Below, piece by piece: positions 12,601 through 24,507 of a stretch of 64,000 bases of DNA. This DNA comes from Branchiostoma floridae (taxonomy: Eukaryota; Chordata; Leptocardii; Amphioxiformes; Branchiostomatidae). The position numbers were made by a program, and so were the translations under genes. Location of the stretch: the NCBI RefSeq assembly GCF_000003815.2, contig NC_049984.1:12581186-12645185 (forward strand), read 5' to 3'. The notes under the pieces were generated by a model. The model made no database searches. It saw only the letters and a program-made list of their open reading frames with translations, and had not been told where the DNA came from. How positions within the stretch are numbered: the stretch's first letter is position 1; every line of letters begins with the position of its first letter.

Positions 12601-15600
12601 GTTTTGATATCTCCTGTTCAGGACATGCTATAGTTGTGATTTTTTAGTGGAATATAGCTCTTGGACAGGTCGAAGACTTTGGATTGGCGTTTGTACAAGT
12701 AGATGTGTATCTTCTCTTTCATGATTCTACTGAACAGTGTAACCTACAATATGTGATCAACCCACCTGTGTCAGAGCTCTGATTGGTCGACACATGGCCT
12801 CATTGGCCACCTGTATGTACCCCATGGCAATCTCCTCCATTGTCATTGGCTCTTTCTTTGTGCCATCTGCATCTGATTGGCTAGCCTGGAAGTCATTGAC
12901 CTTGGAAAAAACAAAGATGAAGAACAAAACTTAATCCTACTTGGATAAACTTTATTTGCAAACTCAAGCCTACAGGATAAAAGCAAGTGGATTATTAGAT
13001 ATGATAACATAGAGCAGATACAAAATGTCTAGTCTATAGATCTATCTGATGTTATTATGAAGATGAAGATGCAATTCAAGGTGAAAGAGGAAATGTTCTG
13101 TACAGGTGATAAAGTAACAGACATCTGAGTAAGACCATTAACAATGGAGTGGCATACTCAGATAATCAAGGGTTAAAACAGGTAAAGTAATTTCCTACCT
13201 CTTGTGTAAGTTTTGAGAAGGCAGCCATGGTTGCAGGTTTGTCCAATGGCTGGTCTTCCTTCTCCCCAAAGATGGAAGGAAAATACCTGCAATGAAGTAT
13301 AATATTTAAGAATCACAGTTTTTATAAAAAAAATTCACACTAGATATTGTCCTCTGATATGATTTGCAATTTATCTTCCTGTTGAAAAGAATACATTTTG
13401 GCATTAACAACATATTGAAAATGCAAATTTATGAGATTTCAGTTAAATTAAAGATGGTATGAGCTTACTCTGGTAGGAGTCTCCCCAAACACAAGTTGGC
13501 ATCAGTTACTGTCAGGGGGCCACCTATTCCACAAAACAGAAACTCAATAAATGTTTGCACACTAAATTCTACCAAGACATAGGATGCAAGACAAAGTGAC
13601 ATGTATTCAGTAGAAATGTCATTTGAAAAGACACTGCCAAAAAATAAAGTTTGGCAGTAATCCCCAAACCTTACCATGTTTATAGCCACAATTCTTATAG
13701 CCCTGATAGAATAGGAAAGGAAAGGACAGAAAGTTGTGTTATACGTTATACAATGTGAAAAGCCTTACCCACAGCCAATACAAAATACATGTACCTTGGG
13801 AAAACTGGGCTGAGGTTTCTATTTTGTCGGTTTGGCCTCTAACCTGCTGCAGCTGTCAGCCAATCAGAGAATTGTCTAAATGTTTCTTTAATAAATAAAG
13901 CTGATTCTCTGACAGCTGGTTAGAGGCCATGCCAGCAACAACAGTGGAAACCTCAGCCCAGTTTTGCAGAGCCTCTCCAGTAAATTGTATATGCTGTGGG
14001 TGGGCCTTTGCTTAGAAGAATGAAAAGAAGCACCCACCTTTCTTGTAGCAGACAGGCCCAGGGTGTGCCCCTGCCGACTCTGGTCCAACAACAAACAGCC
14101 CTGAGCGGAAGAACAGCCGGGAGCCCCCACCTGCTGCTACTGTGTTGATGTCAAGCTGGGGAAGTAGAAATCGTTCAGACAAAAGCTTTCAGTAACAACT
14201 AATAATTGAAATGTTGTGAGGATATCTATTATCATGTTGGTTGTAATCCTACACAAAAGGTCGCAAGTGTCTGGTTGTGTCTGGGCATGTAAAAATGCAT
14301 GTCAATACCAATATGCATCTCCATTTTCCTAACTTGAAGTGTTGCCGGTCCTAAATTTACTGTTGCTACATGTATGTCTGCCCATGCAGATGCTTGTACA
14401 TGTGTATATAGTGGAAGGTCCTCTGTCTTACCTGTGGAGCTTGTATAGTCACCCCAGCTGTAGTTGTCTCAAACACATGTTCATATTCACCTGCATACCT
14501 GCTCACATCTGTAGATGTACCTGGGAAAGGTAAGGCAAGTGAAAACGTAGAAGCAATTAATAGTTTTTAGTTTGTACCACTCATTTCTCCAAGAAGTAGA
14601 TGTTAAAAAGATAAATCTGTTTAATTGTAATTCCGTTGCATTAATATTTGCGATTCTTTGGTACCAACATGCAATTTGCATTACATATACCCTATAGTTT
14701 TATTAGGAAACACTGTTATCTTATATTCTGTGGTGCTGGCAGCCCATTTTCACGCCAGGGTCTGGGCATGACTAGAAATGAGTCACATCGTCTTGGTTGG
14801 GGACTTAAACATTAGCAAGCTTCATGTATGAGAGAGATAACACCTGCAGGTAAAATTGCCTATATGTAAACAGTTATCAAGAAGAATACAGGTGATGCGG
14901 TGTGCTTGGCTAAAAGGCGCGAGCTGTAGCAAAGCTGTATTGCACTATCAGCTAACAAAACGCTTTTTTACTTACCTCCCATGTCAAAGCCAATGACTGG
15001 CTGTTGAGTTTCCTGGTCAAAGGTTGTCATGCCATAACCAACCACTCCTCCAGCTGGGCCGGACAGGATCGCGTGTGAGCCATTGAATCTGGGGAATGTG
15101 GAGGAACGGGAATATGGTGGAAACAAAACAACACAAGTAGTTGTTTTAGTCATTGAGGTTCATCACATCTGTGGAAGGATTGGCATACCAGGTTACTATC
15201 ACCTTTTATAGATGTCAACCCAGAGACCAAGCTGTAAGGTATATTGATTCATGGAGTTAACAAGGAAGGCAACGTGTATAAGAATATCTTTAAGTTATTA
15301 ATGTTACTGTTACAACATAACAGAATCCCAATTATTGCATTGATCTGAAACTTCAATTTTCAAATTTCAAAATTAATTTCACAATTTTTGAGACTCCCAT
15401 AATAATAGCCAAAATGTTTGGGTTAGCTCACTTGTCCATGGGGGTGAGACCTCCATCTGACTGCATGAACAGGACCTGTGTTTTCTCCAGACCTCCTTGG
15501 AAACCACTCCCAAAACTTGCAAGGTACCTCTTTATGTGGGGAGTCAAGTAAGCATCTGCACAAGCTGCAAGAAAACTCAAACAGTAAATACCAGTACATG

Positions 15601-18600
15601 TTTTACTTGAGTCAGTTTGCCTGTGTGGATGTTGCCATGAGTCTCTCAACTGTGACACCACTGAACCCGAGCCAAACCATACTTCCAAATTTCCAAGTAT
15701 CCTATTACACCACTTCTACCTTACATGCTGCCACGATGCAATATTCACATAACTGTACACTCACACCAAGGCAAAGAAACAAGGAAAGAAACAAACACAC
15801 ACCAATTGGTTACAAAATCTCAGTCTATTTTCACATACAATGACTTTCACCGTAAGATCAAGTCATTAAATTTTTAAAGGATGTGGATCCAGAAGAAGTC
15901 ATTAACATAGAATCAAATATAGAACAGTGCACTATTGGTAAGGGCTTGCTATCTCCTGACCTGTGTAACCTCTGGGTACAATACGGAACATGGGCATGAC
16001 TTCACTGGACAGGGACACCTGGTGGAACCCCATCTCCCTGGCCAGCTGGCCCACCTTCTGCTCGTGGCCTGCAAAACTGTAAAAAGATATGGTTATCAGA
16101 CTTTACACATAGAAGAATGTAAATAAAACGGCAATATTGTAGGGCTAACCTTGAATTAAAAGAATTGATTCATTGTTGGGAGAAATTTTGACTGTGTCAT
16201 ATAACATTGGAAGAATTAGAATATGGTCAAGAATTTTCAATTCAAATGGCATGTCTGGAACACCAGATGTCAAAACTGGGAGTTCCACTGCAGTACTGTA
16301 GAAAGTCACTAGGAGTCTCATTATCAAAGTTGATCTTTGTTTTCCTGACCTCAACTCACCTTCCAAAAATCATATGGATCCATTCAAGGATTCTCAAGTT
16401 ATACTATCCACAAACACACAAATGGCATTGAAAACATAGTAAGCTTGGTGAAGGTAAAACATAAAAACACATCCCTCCTTAACTTACGTGTAAGAGTGCA
16501 TGAGGACCACAGCCAAGCTCCTGATGCCTCTATCCAGTATAGCCTGTAGGTCTGCACGTAGCTGTACCTCATCCAGCTGTTCCCACACATGTAACTGTCA
16601 AGAAACACACCTGTCACTCAACTGTCAAGAAAGCTGTATATCATCCAACTATGCTATCAGCTTCACCCACACACTGAGAGCATACTCCACATAATCTACT
16701 GTGTAAGTGAGGCTAACAGCAGTCGCTCAGTGGTTGCAGTATCTATGAAGTGTATGTAATCACACCTTCTCTCCTGTTGTTCCAGTGACAGTCTGTAAGT
16801 CGGCAGGTTTGTCCAGCTGACAGGACTCCTGCTCCAGGATAACACGCTCCTTCACTTCAACCACCTCCTCATACAGGACATCTGGGGTCACAATTTCCTG
16901 AAACAAAAAAGTTTTTATGTCACAAGAAGTTCAAGAATATCAGAGGTCACAGATCCTAATTCAACAAGCATATATTTCAACCTCTGACAGAGGTTAAAAT
17001 ATTCTAAAACATCAGGTAATAATGTAAGTATGGACCATAATGATACTCTTTTCAGCACCATGGACAAGGCTAACATGGATGTCTAATTTGATAGACTGAC
17101 ATACATGTAGGGCTTAGATATGGGAGTAGGAGGCAGAAGATAGAACAGGATGTTTGGTCTAATACACAGAGATCCTGTGTCCCTTTTATTGCTCTGATGT
17201 AGTGCTCTTGGGAAAGGCACTTCAATGATGTAAAAATGAGTACCAAGCTTCAATTAGGTACCGAATCCGTATTGACATGTACTATCTTCCATAAACCTGT
17301 AGTGTTATGCCACGAGGCAATTTACCAGGTATGCAGTACAAACAACAAAAATTATACTTTTTTTTTACGAATAAATGACTTTGTCAGTTTTTACACGATA
17401 GACCTTACCAGATCAAAGATATTTGGCCGTGACTGGTTGCCGATGTGCAGCAGGTCCTGGAAGCCTTGAGTGATGACCAGCGCCATGCGCTCACCTTTCC
17501 TCTCCAGTAGGGCATTCGTGGCTACCGTTGTGCCCATACGGATCCAGCCAATCAGAGACGGGTCCAGTGGCTGGTCAGCTGGCATGGGGATACCTGTTTC
17601 CTAATGGAGTAGGGTGAGATGGAATAACAAAATGTGTAATGATACTTTGTAATGATATTGTATTCCTATGACTTAAAAGTTGTCAATGTTAATGTTTCAA
17701 TGACGATATTCATTAATGCTTGCTAACTTATGAAAATTGGATCGATGGCCTCACAGATTGTGGTATGGTAGGTAATAAAAAATGCTTGGGATATACATGA
17801 TAATCAATTTACAGCTATGTATTCAGCTGGTGTGTTATGATACCGGGTCAAATAGACACCTCTTAGCTGACTACACTCCTTGGCCAGTTTAGTAGTACTA
17901 TATTATGCCATCGTAGGATCTGCTTGGAGATTAGGTAAAGAGGACAAGGGAGTGGGGGGAAAAGTAGGTCATAGGTCAAACTGTCTGGAAGGAGTTGGAG
18001 AGAGAGAGTGTTGTGAGTAGAGGAGAAATCTACTCAGAACATAAATGGAGAGATTTCAAAGAGCTGTGGGATGCACCAGTGTGTGTCTTGAATCTCTTTA
18101 AATGAATTCAAAGGAACTTGCAATGAACTTGCAATTAATATCAGCAGCTTGATGATACAGAATGATGTTGTTGTTAAGTTATGTTTTAAGTTAAATACTG
18201 CACTATTAATAACCGTTGTTTATAAAAAAAATCTTCAAGATAAGTGATTCGTATCCCACAGGAATATGCTTCTAAAACTGGTAGTTCATTTTATCAAGCC
18301 TTGCCTCAGCTCAGAACAATGAAATTGCTTTGTCATGGCAAACTCCTGAAGATTTTAGGTCACCATGACTTGGCAAAAGTTAATGCCTGAAAGAAATAAC
18401 TGAGCATTTAAAAAAAGGACGGTTAACTTGTCTATGTTTAATACACCAGTCACTACTTTCATGAATATTGTTGGCCTGCAATGCTGCAGTACGTGACAAA
18501 ACTGATAGGGGGTCAAAATCTCCATGTTTCATGGCGACCTCAAATTATATACACCAAAATACCAGAATCCATGCAGAATTAAGTCGTGATTTATAACGTT

Positions 18601-18926
18601 ACCTGATAGCACGCGAACGCAAACAAAAACAGCACCCCTGGTGATCACCTAAACACAAAGAAGAAGATGAAGAAGAAAAGGGCATAAGTTCAGCCATCTG
18701 GTGAACGCCCCCAAAGTTGCAAACTCAGAGTCACCTCTTCCAAGATCCTGCGGATTCCCTCCCGTGGAGCATCGGGGTAGTTGGCGGGGTCTTCGGACAG
18801 CAGCTTCATGACCCTGGTCTTCCCTCCCGGACATCGTGCGTACACGTCCGTGAACGTGCCGCCTCGGTCTATCGCGAACTGGAACAGTTTCTTCATCGAC
18901 GCATTCGTGGACATCTTCTTCAGCAT
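606..18926 (-). CDS. OPLAH: 5-oxoprolinase (ATP-hydrolysing), complete, 33 coding exons
   Basis: Cytosolic enzyme of the gamma-glutamyl cycle that opens 5-oxo-L-proline to L-glutamate using ATP. Coding exons in transcript order: 18926-18735, 17600-17409, 16897-16766, 16594-16488, 16076-15961, 15564-15432, 15088-14976, 14520-14432, 14155-14038, 13523-13469, 13286-13199, 12900-12766, 12359-12247, 11909-11821, 11241-11160, 10734-10597, 9987-9849, 9202-9090, 8574-8460, 8245-8196, 7976-7940, 7806-7696, 7454-7353, 7186-7012, 6701-6526, 4944-4798, 4242-4108, 3812-3663, 3081-3007 (or 2953-2879), 2276-2194, 1684-1524, 1169-1072, 773-606. Phases agree throughout and give 1308 residues (human about 1288). 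Visible landmarks are the N-terminal [38 protein letters not shown] and C-terminal QRGSVY motifs of the HyuA/HyuB fold. The start has three nearby Met codons (residues 1, 5, 11); the third aligns best with human. Odd features: a duplicated exon, a GC donor and many transposons in introns. Confidence 0.97.
836..935 (+). repeat. tRNA-like SINE head fragment
   Basis: A stretch reading GGGTGTTTGG…CCAGAGGTCCCGGGTTAACATCC resembles the head of a better preserved SINE copy starting near 1745. It lies in the OPLAH intron between the last two exons. The match is by eye and partial. Confidence 0.45.
1745..2110 (+). mobile_element. tRNA-derived SINE (family A), fullest copy
   Basis: The head carries a Pol III B-box-like GGTTTGAATCTCC after GGTCCAGGATCCAGAGGTCC, followed by a TGTGTCCTGGGAAAAG block and a distal conserved core GTGTGAGTGGATCAAA. 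The same order of blocks recurs near 42364 and 51110, which supports a dispersed SINE family. It sits in an OPLAH intron. Confidence 0.6.
2381..2541. repeat. Long hairpin (foldback) element in OPLAH intron
   Basis: The outer arms are ATTATTGAACT at 2381 and its complement AGTTCAATAAT ending at 2541. Inside them further complementary blocks (ACTGTAA, CCAACACAAAAA, CTGAACACC) continue almost to the centre near 2465. The transcript could form a stem of roughly 60-70 pairs with interruptions. It lies in the intron just downstream of the duplicated exon pair. Confidence 0.8.
2879..3081 (-). other. OPLAH: Tandem duplicated OPLAH exon pair (29A 3081-3007, 29B 2953-2879)
   Basis: Two consecutive 75-nt exons each encode 25 residues beginning GCMN and ending ETVAGGHGA. 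Both have a CAG acceptor and a GTGAGT donor and both are phase 0 at each end, so either one can join exon 28 (…CAASQ) to exon 30 (GPTWDG…). They are identical at 17 of 25 residues. Copy A keeps the family-typical GCMNN and YYET; copy B has GCMNV and YVET. The intron between them is only 53 nt. Mutually exclusive use is inferred, not shown; inclusion of both would insert 25 residues. Confidence 0.85.
3170..3260 (+). repeat. SINE family B fragment, plus orientation
   Basis: Contains CTCTGGACCAAAAGATTGGGAGTTGGAATCCC, whose blocks recur in reverse orientation near 10142-10290 and 11551-11690. GTTGGAATCCC resembles a degenerate Pol III B box. Fragmentary. Confidence 0.4.
4455..4605 (+). repeat. 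Dispersed repeat, copy 1
   Basis: Shares blocks such as GAAGTATAGTTTGGCTC and TTAGAGCTTGT, in the same order and spacing, with 57391-57505 in an EDC4 intron. Superfamily not recognised. Confidence 0.5.
4921..5175. repeat. 64-bp tandem repeat carrying extra copies of an OPLAH 3' splice site
   Basis: The block ACCTCAGCATTGTTCTG, which spans the acceptor and first codons of the OPLAH exon at 4944, recurs at 4931, 4995, 5059 and 5123, an exact 64-bp period. Alternate copies are more alike, giving a 128-bp higher-order unit. On the minus strand each copy presents TTACAG followed by AACAATGC, so there are three decoy acceptors upstream of the real one. Confidence 0.9.
5269..5995. mobile_element. 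Non-autonomous PIF/Harbinger-like transposon (727 bp)
   Basis: The left end GGCCCACTATACATTACGC and the right end GCGTAATGTAAAGTGGGCC are inverted with one mismatch, and similarity continues for about 35 bp. TAA on the left and TTA on the right flank the element. GGCC-type ends and a TWA target fit PIF/Harbinger. The interior repeats CCCGCTAACG-type motifs. An 81-codon ORF at 5517-5762 (+), starting [10 protein letters not shown] and very Arg-rich, lies inside; no transposase domain is recognised. A shorter relative lies at 59241-59608. Confidence 0.75.
6455..6560. repeat. Local duplication of an OPLAH 5' splice site (71-bp offset)
   Basis: On the minus strand TACATACAG followed by GCGAGT (exon end 6526) recurs 71 nt further on as TACATACAG followed by GTGAGT (exon end 6455). 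Neighbouring blocks (GTATCCCATGTA, CCTGTATGTAAG) are also repeated. The proximal copy is in frame but has a GC donor; the distal copy is a consensus GT donor but shifts frame. Confidence 0.85.
8355..8455 (+). repeat. SINE family A head fragment
   Basis: GGTTAGGGTTGTTGG, GATTCTGG and TGTTGTGCCCTTAG occur in the order seen in the fuller copies near 42364 and 51110. It ends against the donor of the OPLAH exon at 8460. Confidence 0.45.
9242..9552. mobile_element. hAT-like MITE (311 bp)
   Basis: Ends are CAGGGCTCTAAAT and, reversed, CAGGGCTCGAAAT (12 of 13 match). CAGGG-type ends are typical of hAT elements. Subterminal GGGTGCACC motifs recur in both orientations near both ends. A clean 8-bp target duplication could not be assigned. 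OPLAH intron. Confidence 0.7.
10142..10290 (-). repeat. SINE family B copy, minus orientation
   Basis: On the minus strand it contains GTGGGTTTGAATCCCA, a good Pol III B-box sequence, preceded by CCTCTGGACCAAGAAG and followed by TTACCCGACATGC and a GGACAGGATGTTAA tail. The same order is found at 11551-11690. Confidence 0.55.
11551..11690 (-). repeat. SINE family B copy, minus orientation
   Basis: On the minus strand CCTCTGGATCAAGAGG, GTTTGAATCCTGG, ACCCGACATGC and GGACAGGACATTAA appear in the order seen at 10142-10290. The two copies lie about 1.4 kb apart in different OPLAH introns. Confidence 0.55.
13801..13965. mobile_element. Foldback element (165 bp)
   Basis: AAAACTGGGCTGAGGTTTC at the left is matched perfectly by its complement at the right end. 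Inner blocks (GGCCTCTAACC, AGCTGTCAG, AGAGAAT-type) also pair, so most of the element is a palindrome. It is non-coding and lies in the OPLAH intron 13524-14037. Confidence 0.75.
17140..17245 (+). repeat. SINE family A fragment
   Basis: GATGTTTGGTCTAAT, CAGAGATCCTGTGT and GTGCTCTTGGGAAAGGCAC follow the block order of the fuller SINE copies. OPLAH intron. Confidence 0.4.
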
Positions 18927-19168
18927 TGTGTCTAGCTAACCTCTGACCTCGGCATCGTCTACTTAACTAAAGGGAATATTTCATAAGACGAATATGAATT
19001 TACCTGAACCCTACGATGACAATATATTATGTTTTATATAATTTATTTATTACAATTATCTATAAGTATGTGATTTGATATAATTTGTCACGATGTGAAG
19101 GAAATTGTGGATATTCAATCTTGTTTACTGAAATCAACACCCCTATCAGTGGGCGATTCTTCCGTAAA
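18927..19168. promoter_or_regulatory. Bidirectional promoter region between OPLAH and EXOSC4
   Basis: Only 242 bp separate the two divergent start codons. The sequence is AT-rich, with a TATATAATTTATTTATT stretch near 19036 and no obvious CpG-rich core. Both transcription starts must lie inside this interval unless there are unseen upstream non-coding exons. Promoter activity is inferred from position. Confidence 0.6.
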
Positions 19169-21305
19169 ATGGCTGGTCTGGAGATCATTTCTGACCAGGG
19201 CTACCGCATCGATGGACGCCGTTCCTCGGAGCTTAGGAAGGTCTGTGCCCGTATGGGGGTGTTCACACAGGCCGATGGCTCGGCGTACATCGAGCAGGGA
19301 AACACCAAGGCGCTGGCCACCGTGTACGGGCCACACGAGGTATGGTAGCGTAGCAAGTGGGGAGGGGGGCTTGAGTACTGCGAGCACATGTGTGCTTTCC
19401 CTTGACTTTGGTTTTTCATGTTTGCATGCACGTGGTTAGCAGTATAACGTTATAATTCAAAACTAGTAGGCTATGGATGGTTGGTAATGAAATTTACCAT
19501 CAAGGCTCCTTGGTCCTATAAGAGAAATTATTAAATTTTTGGTCCCCCTGGCAGCTTTCCCAGGTACTGCAGATGAAATTCCGGATCTGATACCTCGTGT
19601 TCTGGACAGGCTGTGGTCATGATTGATGGGATAGGTCTTGTGCTCAGAAAGAAGTTTTAGTTTAAGTTTTTGCCTACTAACAGCTTTATCAGCAGGGGCA
19701 TATAATTTCCCAATTTTATACGATGGTAAATCACAAAATGTTTGGGATTTTTGCAGGAGGCTGTCAAACATCGCTGACTCTCCTTAACCTTGGCAATCTT
19801 TTGATATTTTATGACAGGTGAGGAAGGGAAGAGGCAAGATCCAACATGACAGAGCTGTTGTCAACTGTCAGTTCAGCATGGCTACCTTCAGCACCGGAGA
19901 ACGGAAATCCCGGCCGAAGGGGGACCGACGATCACAGGAGATGTCCATGCACCTGCGCCAGACATTTGAAGCTGTCATAGTCACTGAGCTGTTCCCCAGG
20001 TCACAGATAGACATTTATGTACAGGTGAGGCTCCTTTGCCTATTTTGCCTGGTATGTCAATCATGCATGTATGTAAAAGACAGTAAACAAATTCTATAGC
20101 AATCTGAAATCTTCAGTGGTTTCAGTTCTGTGCAATAAGTATGTTCACATATCAAACCGCACATGTGCAAGTCAAAGGTGAGGGCACATGAGACATCAAT
20201 AAAACATGTCTATGCACTTCAGCTGATTGAGACCATAGATATGTATATCTGGATATGGTCAAGACAAGAACTGTTTACAAGTCAGGGGTATTTGCCTATG
20301 TTATACCTTTTGTATCTGTGAACATGCATATTTTCAAGTTGTTAAATTTCATAGTAATGCTGCTATACCCTTACATGAAGTAATAATATATGTGTGGATA
20401 ATTATGATTATAAATCATAAAGGTAATCCATGAGAATCAAAAAGTGAACATTAAAACCTTTTCAGATCCTACAAGCTGATGGAGGGAACTACTGTGCCTG
20501 TGTGAATGCAGCCACTCTGGCAGTGATAGATGCAGGTATCCCCATGAAGGACTATGTCTGTGCCTGTACAGCAGGCTTTATCCAGGACTCACCACTGTTA
20601 GACATCAGTTATGTGGAGGAGTCAGCTGGAGCTCCCTTCCTCACTGTCGCCATGATGCCCAAATCTGAACAGATTGTCCTGTTGGAGATGAACTCAAGAT
20701 TACATGCAGGTTTGTCTGATACATGTACTCACCCCTATGTCGAATGAGGCATAATGTTACGTCTTTTCTAGAAGCATGCCATTGCTATGTCTTTTGATAT
20801 AGATTTGGCAGCTACTAAAATCTATATACACATGGTTTCATGCCGAACCCTACTGTACAGTAAATAGTATTCTCCAATCAGACCCTATGGTAGCATAAGA
20901 TTGTATCAAAAGCTGGCAGTGGAGTGAAGTCAACTGCAAATATTTTAAGATTTACAGTAGTTGTTAGATGCTGGAAACATAAATACATGTATCACATTAG
21001 GTGTGCAGTACTTGGGATTACTATGGTACATGTACATGGACATAGGCAGATAACAAGATGTGCAATGATCTTTCAAAGTGTTTCATTGAAAGGAAGGATT
21101 TAAGAGACAATATGTTAAGACATATTTCAGTTTTTGCTGCTTACTGCAAAACTGTCATAACCTTGACATCCGTTTGTCTTGCCCAGATAACATGGAGAAA
21201 GTTCTGGACCTGGCGACGCAGGGCTGTAAAGATGTGTTTGCTGTTCTGGACAGGCATGTCAGGGACCATGTCAGCGAATCACATGCACTCATGACAGCCT
21301 CCTAA
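19169..21305 (+). CDS. EXOSC4: Exosome complex component RRP41, complete
   Basis: Ring subunit of the nuclear and cytoplasmic RNA exosome, an RNase PH-fold protein that in animals has a structural rather than catalytic role. Four coding exons: 19169-19339, 19818-20024, 20466-20709, 21187-21305; phases agree and give 246 residues (human 245). The N-terminus MAGLEIISDQGYRIDGRR and the motifs GSAYIEQGNTKALATVYGPHE, NCQFSMATFSTGER, LRQTFEA and RSQIDIYVQ are diagnostic. The ATG at 19169 was chosen because it aligns with the human start; no in-frame ATG was found between it and the upstream stop. Head to head with OPLAH. The sequence after the last codon is 3' UTR followed by a palindromic transposon. 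Confidence 0.97.
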
Positions 21306-21568
21306 TGGATGACTGCTGAAGGCTGGAAGAACCAGATTTAGTTACAAGAACTATATTTGTATAACCTGTAACTCTAGATCTATTTAACACTGTTTATGCT
21401 GAAAAGTTATCAATGAAAAAAAAAAGAAATCTATTTTTGGTTCTTTCTTATTTTATAGATCTCTCTATAGCGTGTGGGGATCAAGTAGAATCAAATGTTA
21501 CCTGTGTTGGTCAGTGACAAGCCTTGTGTGGTCTGTGTTTATTACTATAAAAGCCTTTTTTTATCTTA

Positions 21569-21895
21569 AAGGCAACCTAAGCAAAATTGGATCGTTGAAA
21601 GTAGAAATATTCTGAATAAGGCAGTCTGTATAGTATTGACATCCAATGCACCATTTTAGCACATTTACATCTTTATTTCATAAATTGAGCCATTAAAAAT
21701 GGCGCAGAAGCAAGTTGCATGAGGATTCCTGCTCAAGACCTAATATCCTCGTGCGACTTGTATCTGGGCAGTTTTTAACCGCTCAAAGTATGAAATGATG
21801 ATGTAAATGTGAGAATACAGTGCAGTAGATGTCAATATCATACAGATTGCCTTATTCAGAATATTTCCACGCTGTAATATTGCTTAGGATGCCTT
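21569..21895. mobile_element. Near-perfect palindromic MITE (327 bp)
   Basis: The left half starts AAGGCAACCTAAGCAA and the right half is its inverted copy. Paired blocks include AAATATTCTGAATAAGGCA, TATTGACATC and CACATTTACATC. Arms of about 150 bp make nearly the whole element one hairpin. It is non-coding and lies 0.26 kb beyond the EXOSC4 stop codon, possibly in its 3' UTR. Confidence 0.8.
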
Positions 21896-22510
21896 CAGAG
21901 CTGGGATGCCTTTAAGTTTAACATGTGTCAAACATGGATAAGTTGTATGGTTTTGTATCTTGTAACGTTAGATGAGAAATTAAAATGAACAGACCAATCA
22001 AAGTGACCTTTCAATGAAAATGTTGAAAATTTGACTAGAATGATATGTGCATAGAGGTTAACCTTCATGATTCCGCGGCATGTGCAAGATAATTTCTTTT
22101 TTTGCACAAGCAACGCTGCAGAGTAAAGATGCATAGTTTAGTATTATCGCAAGGGGGCGCCGTGCAACAAAGGCAGGGATACCCACAATCCATTGGGAAG
22201 GAAAATATATCATTGTGACATACCCCCTTTTTCCCGTCACTTTTTGTGTTTGATTTAGTAATGCTACCGCAAATCGCCTATGTTCATGAACTTGACATAT
22301 GAAAATATATATCTCGCTTGTTAATGCTACTATACAGATACTGCTTGTAGTGTAAACAGCAATTTATTTTTAATGCGATAAATAAACCGGGGAGTGCGTG
22401 TGTCACCAGGAACAGCGTAAATAAGTTGCCGATCCAGAAAGGTAGAATCTGCTGATGTTATGATCCTGTCGTCCTTCTAAACTCGTTTTTCTCGATCGTC
22501 ATCCGCAAAT

Positions 22511-24507
<1,997 letters not shown>

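Noticed and set aside
15478-15843. 121-codon plus-strand ORF in OPLAH
   Set aside because: Overlaps OPLAH exon 6 in antisense and continues into intron; no splice or domain support.
19085-19168. In-frame upstream extension of EXOSC4
   Set aside because: It begins at a TTG rather than ATG and does not resemble the family; the ATG at 19169 matches the known start.
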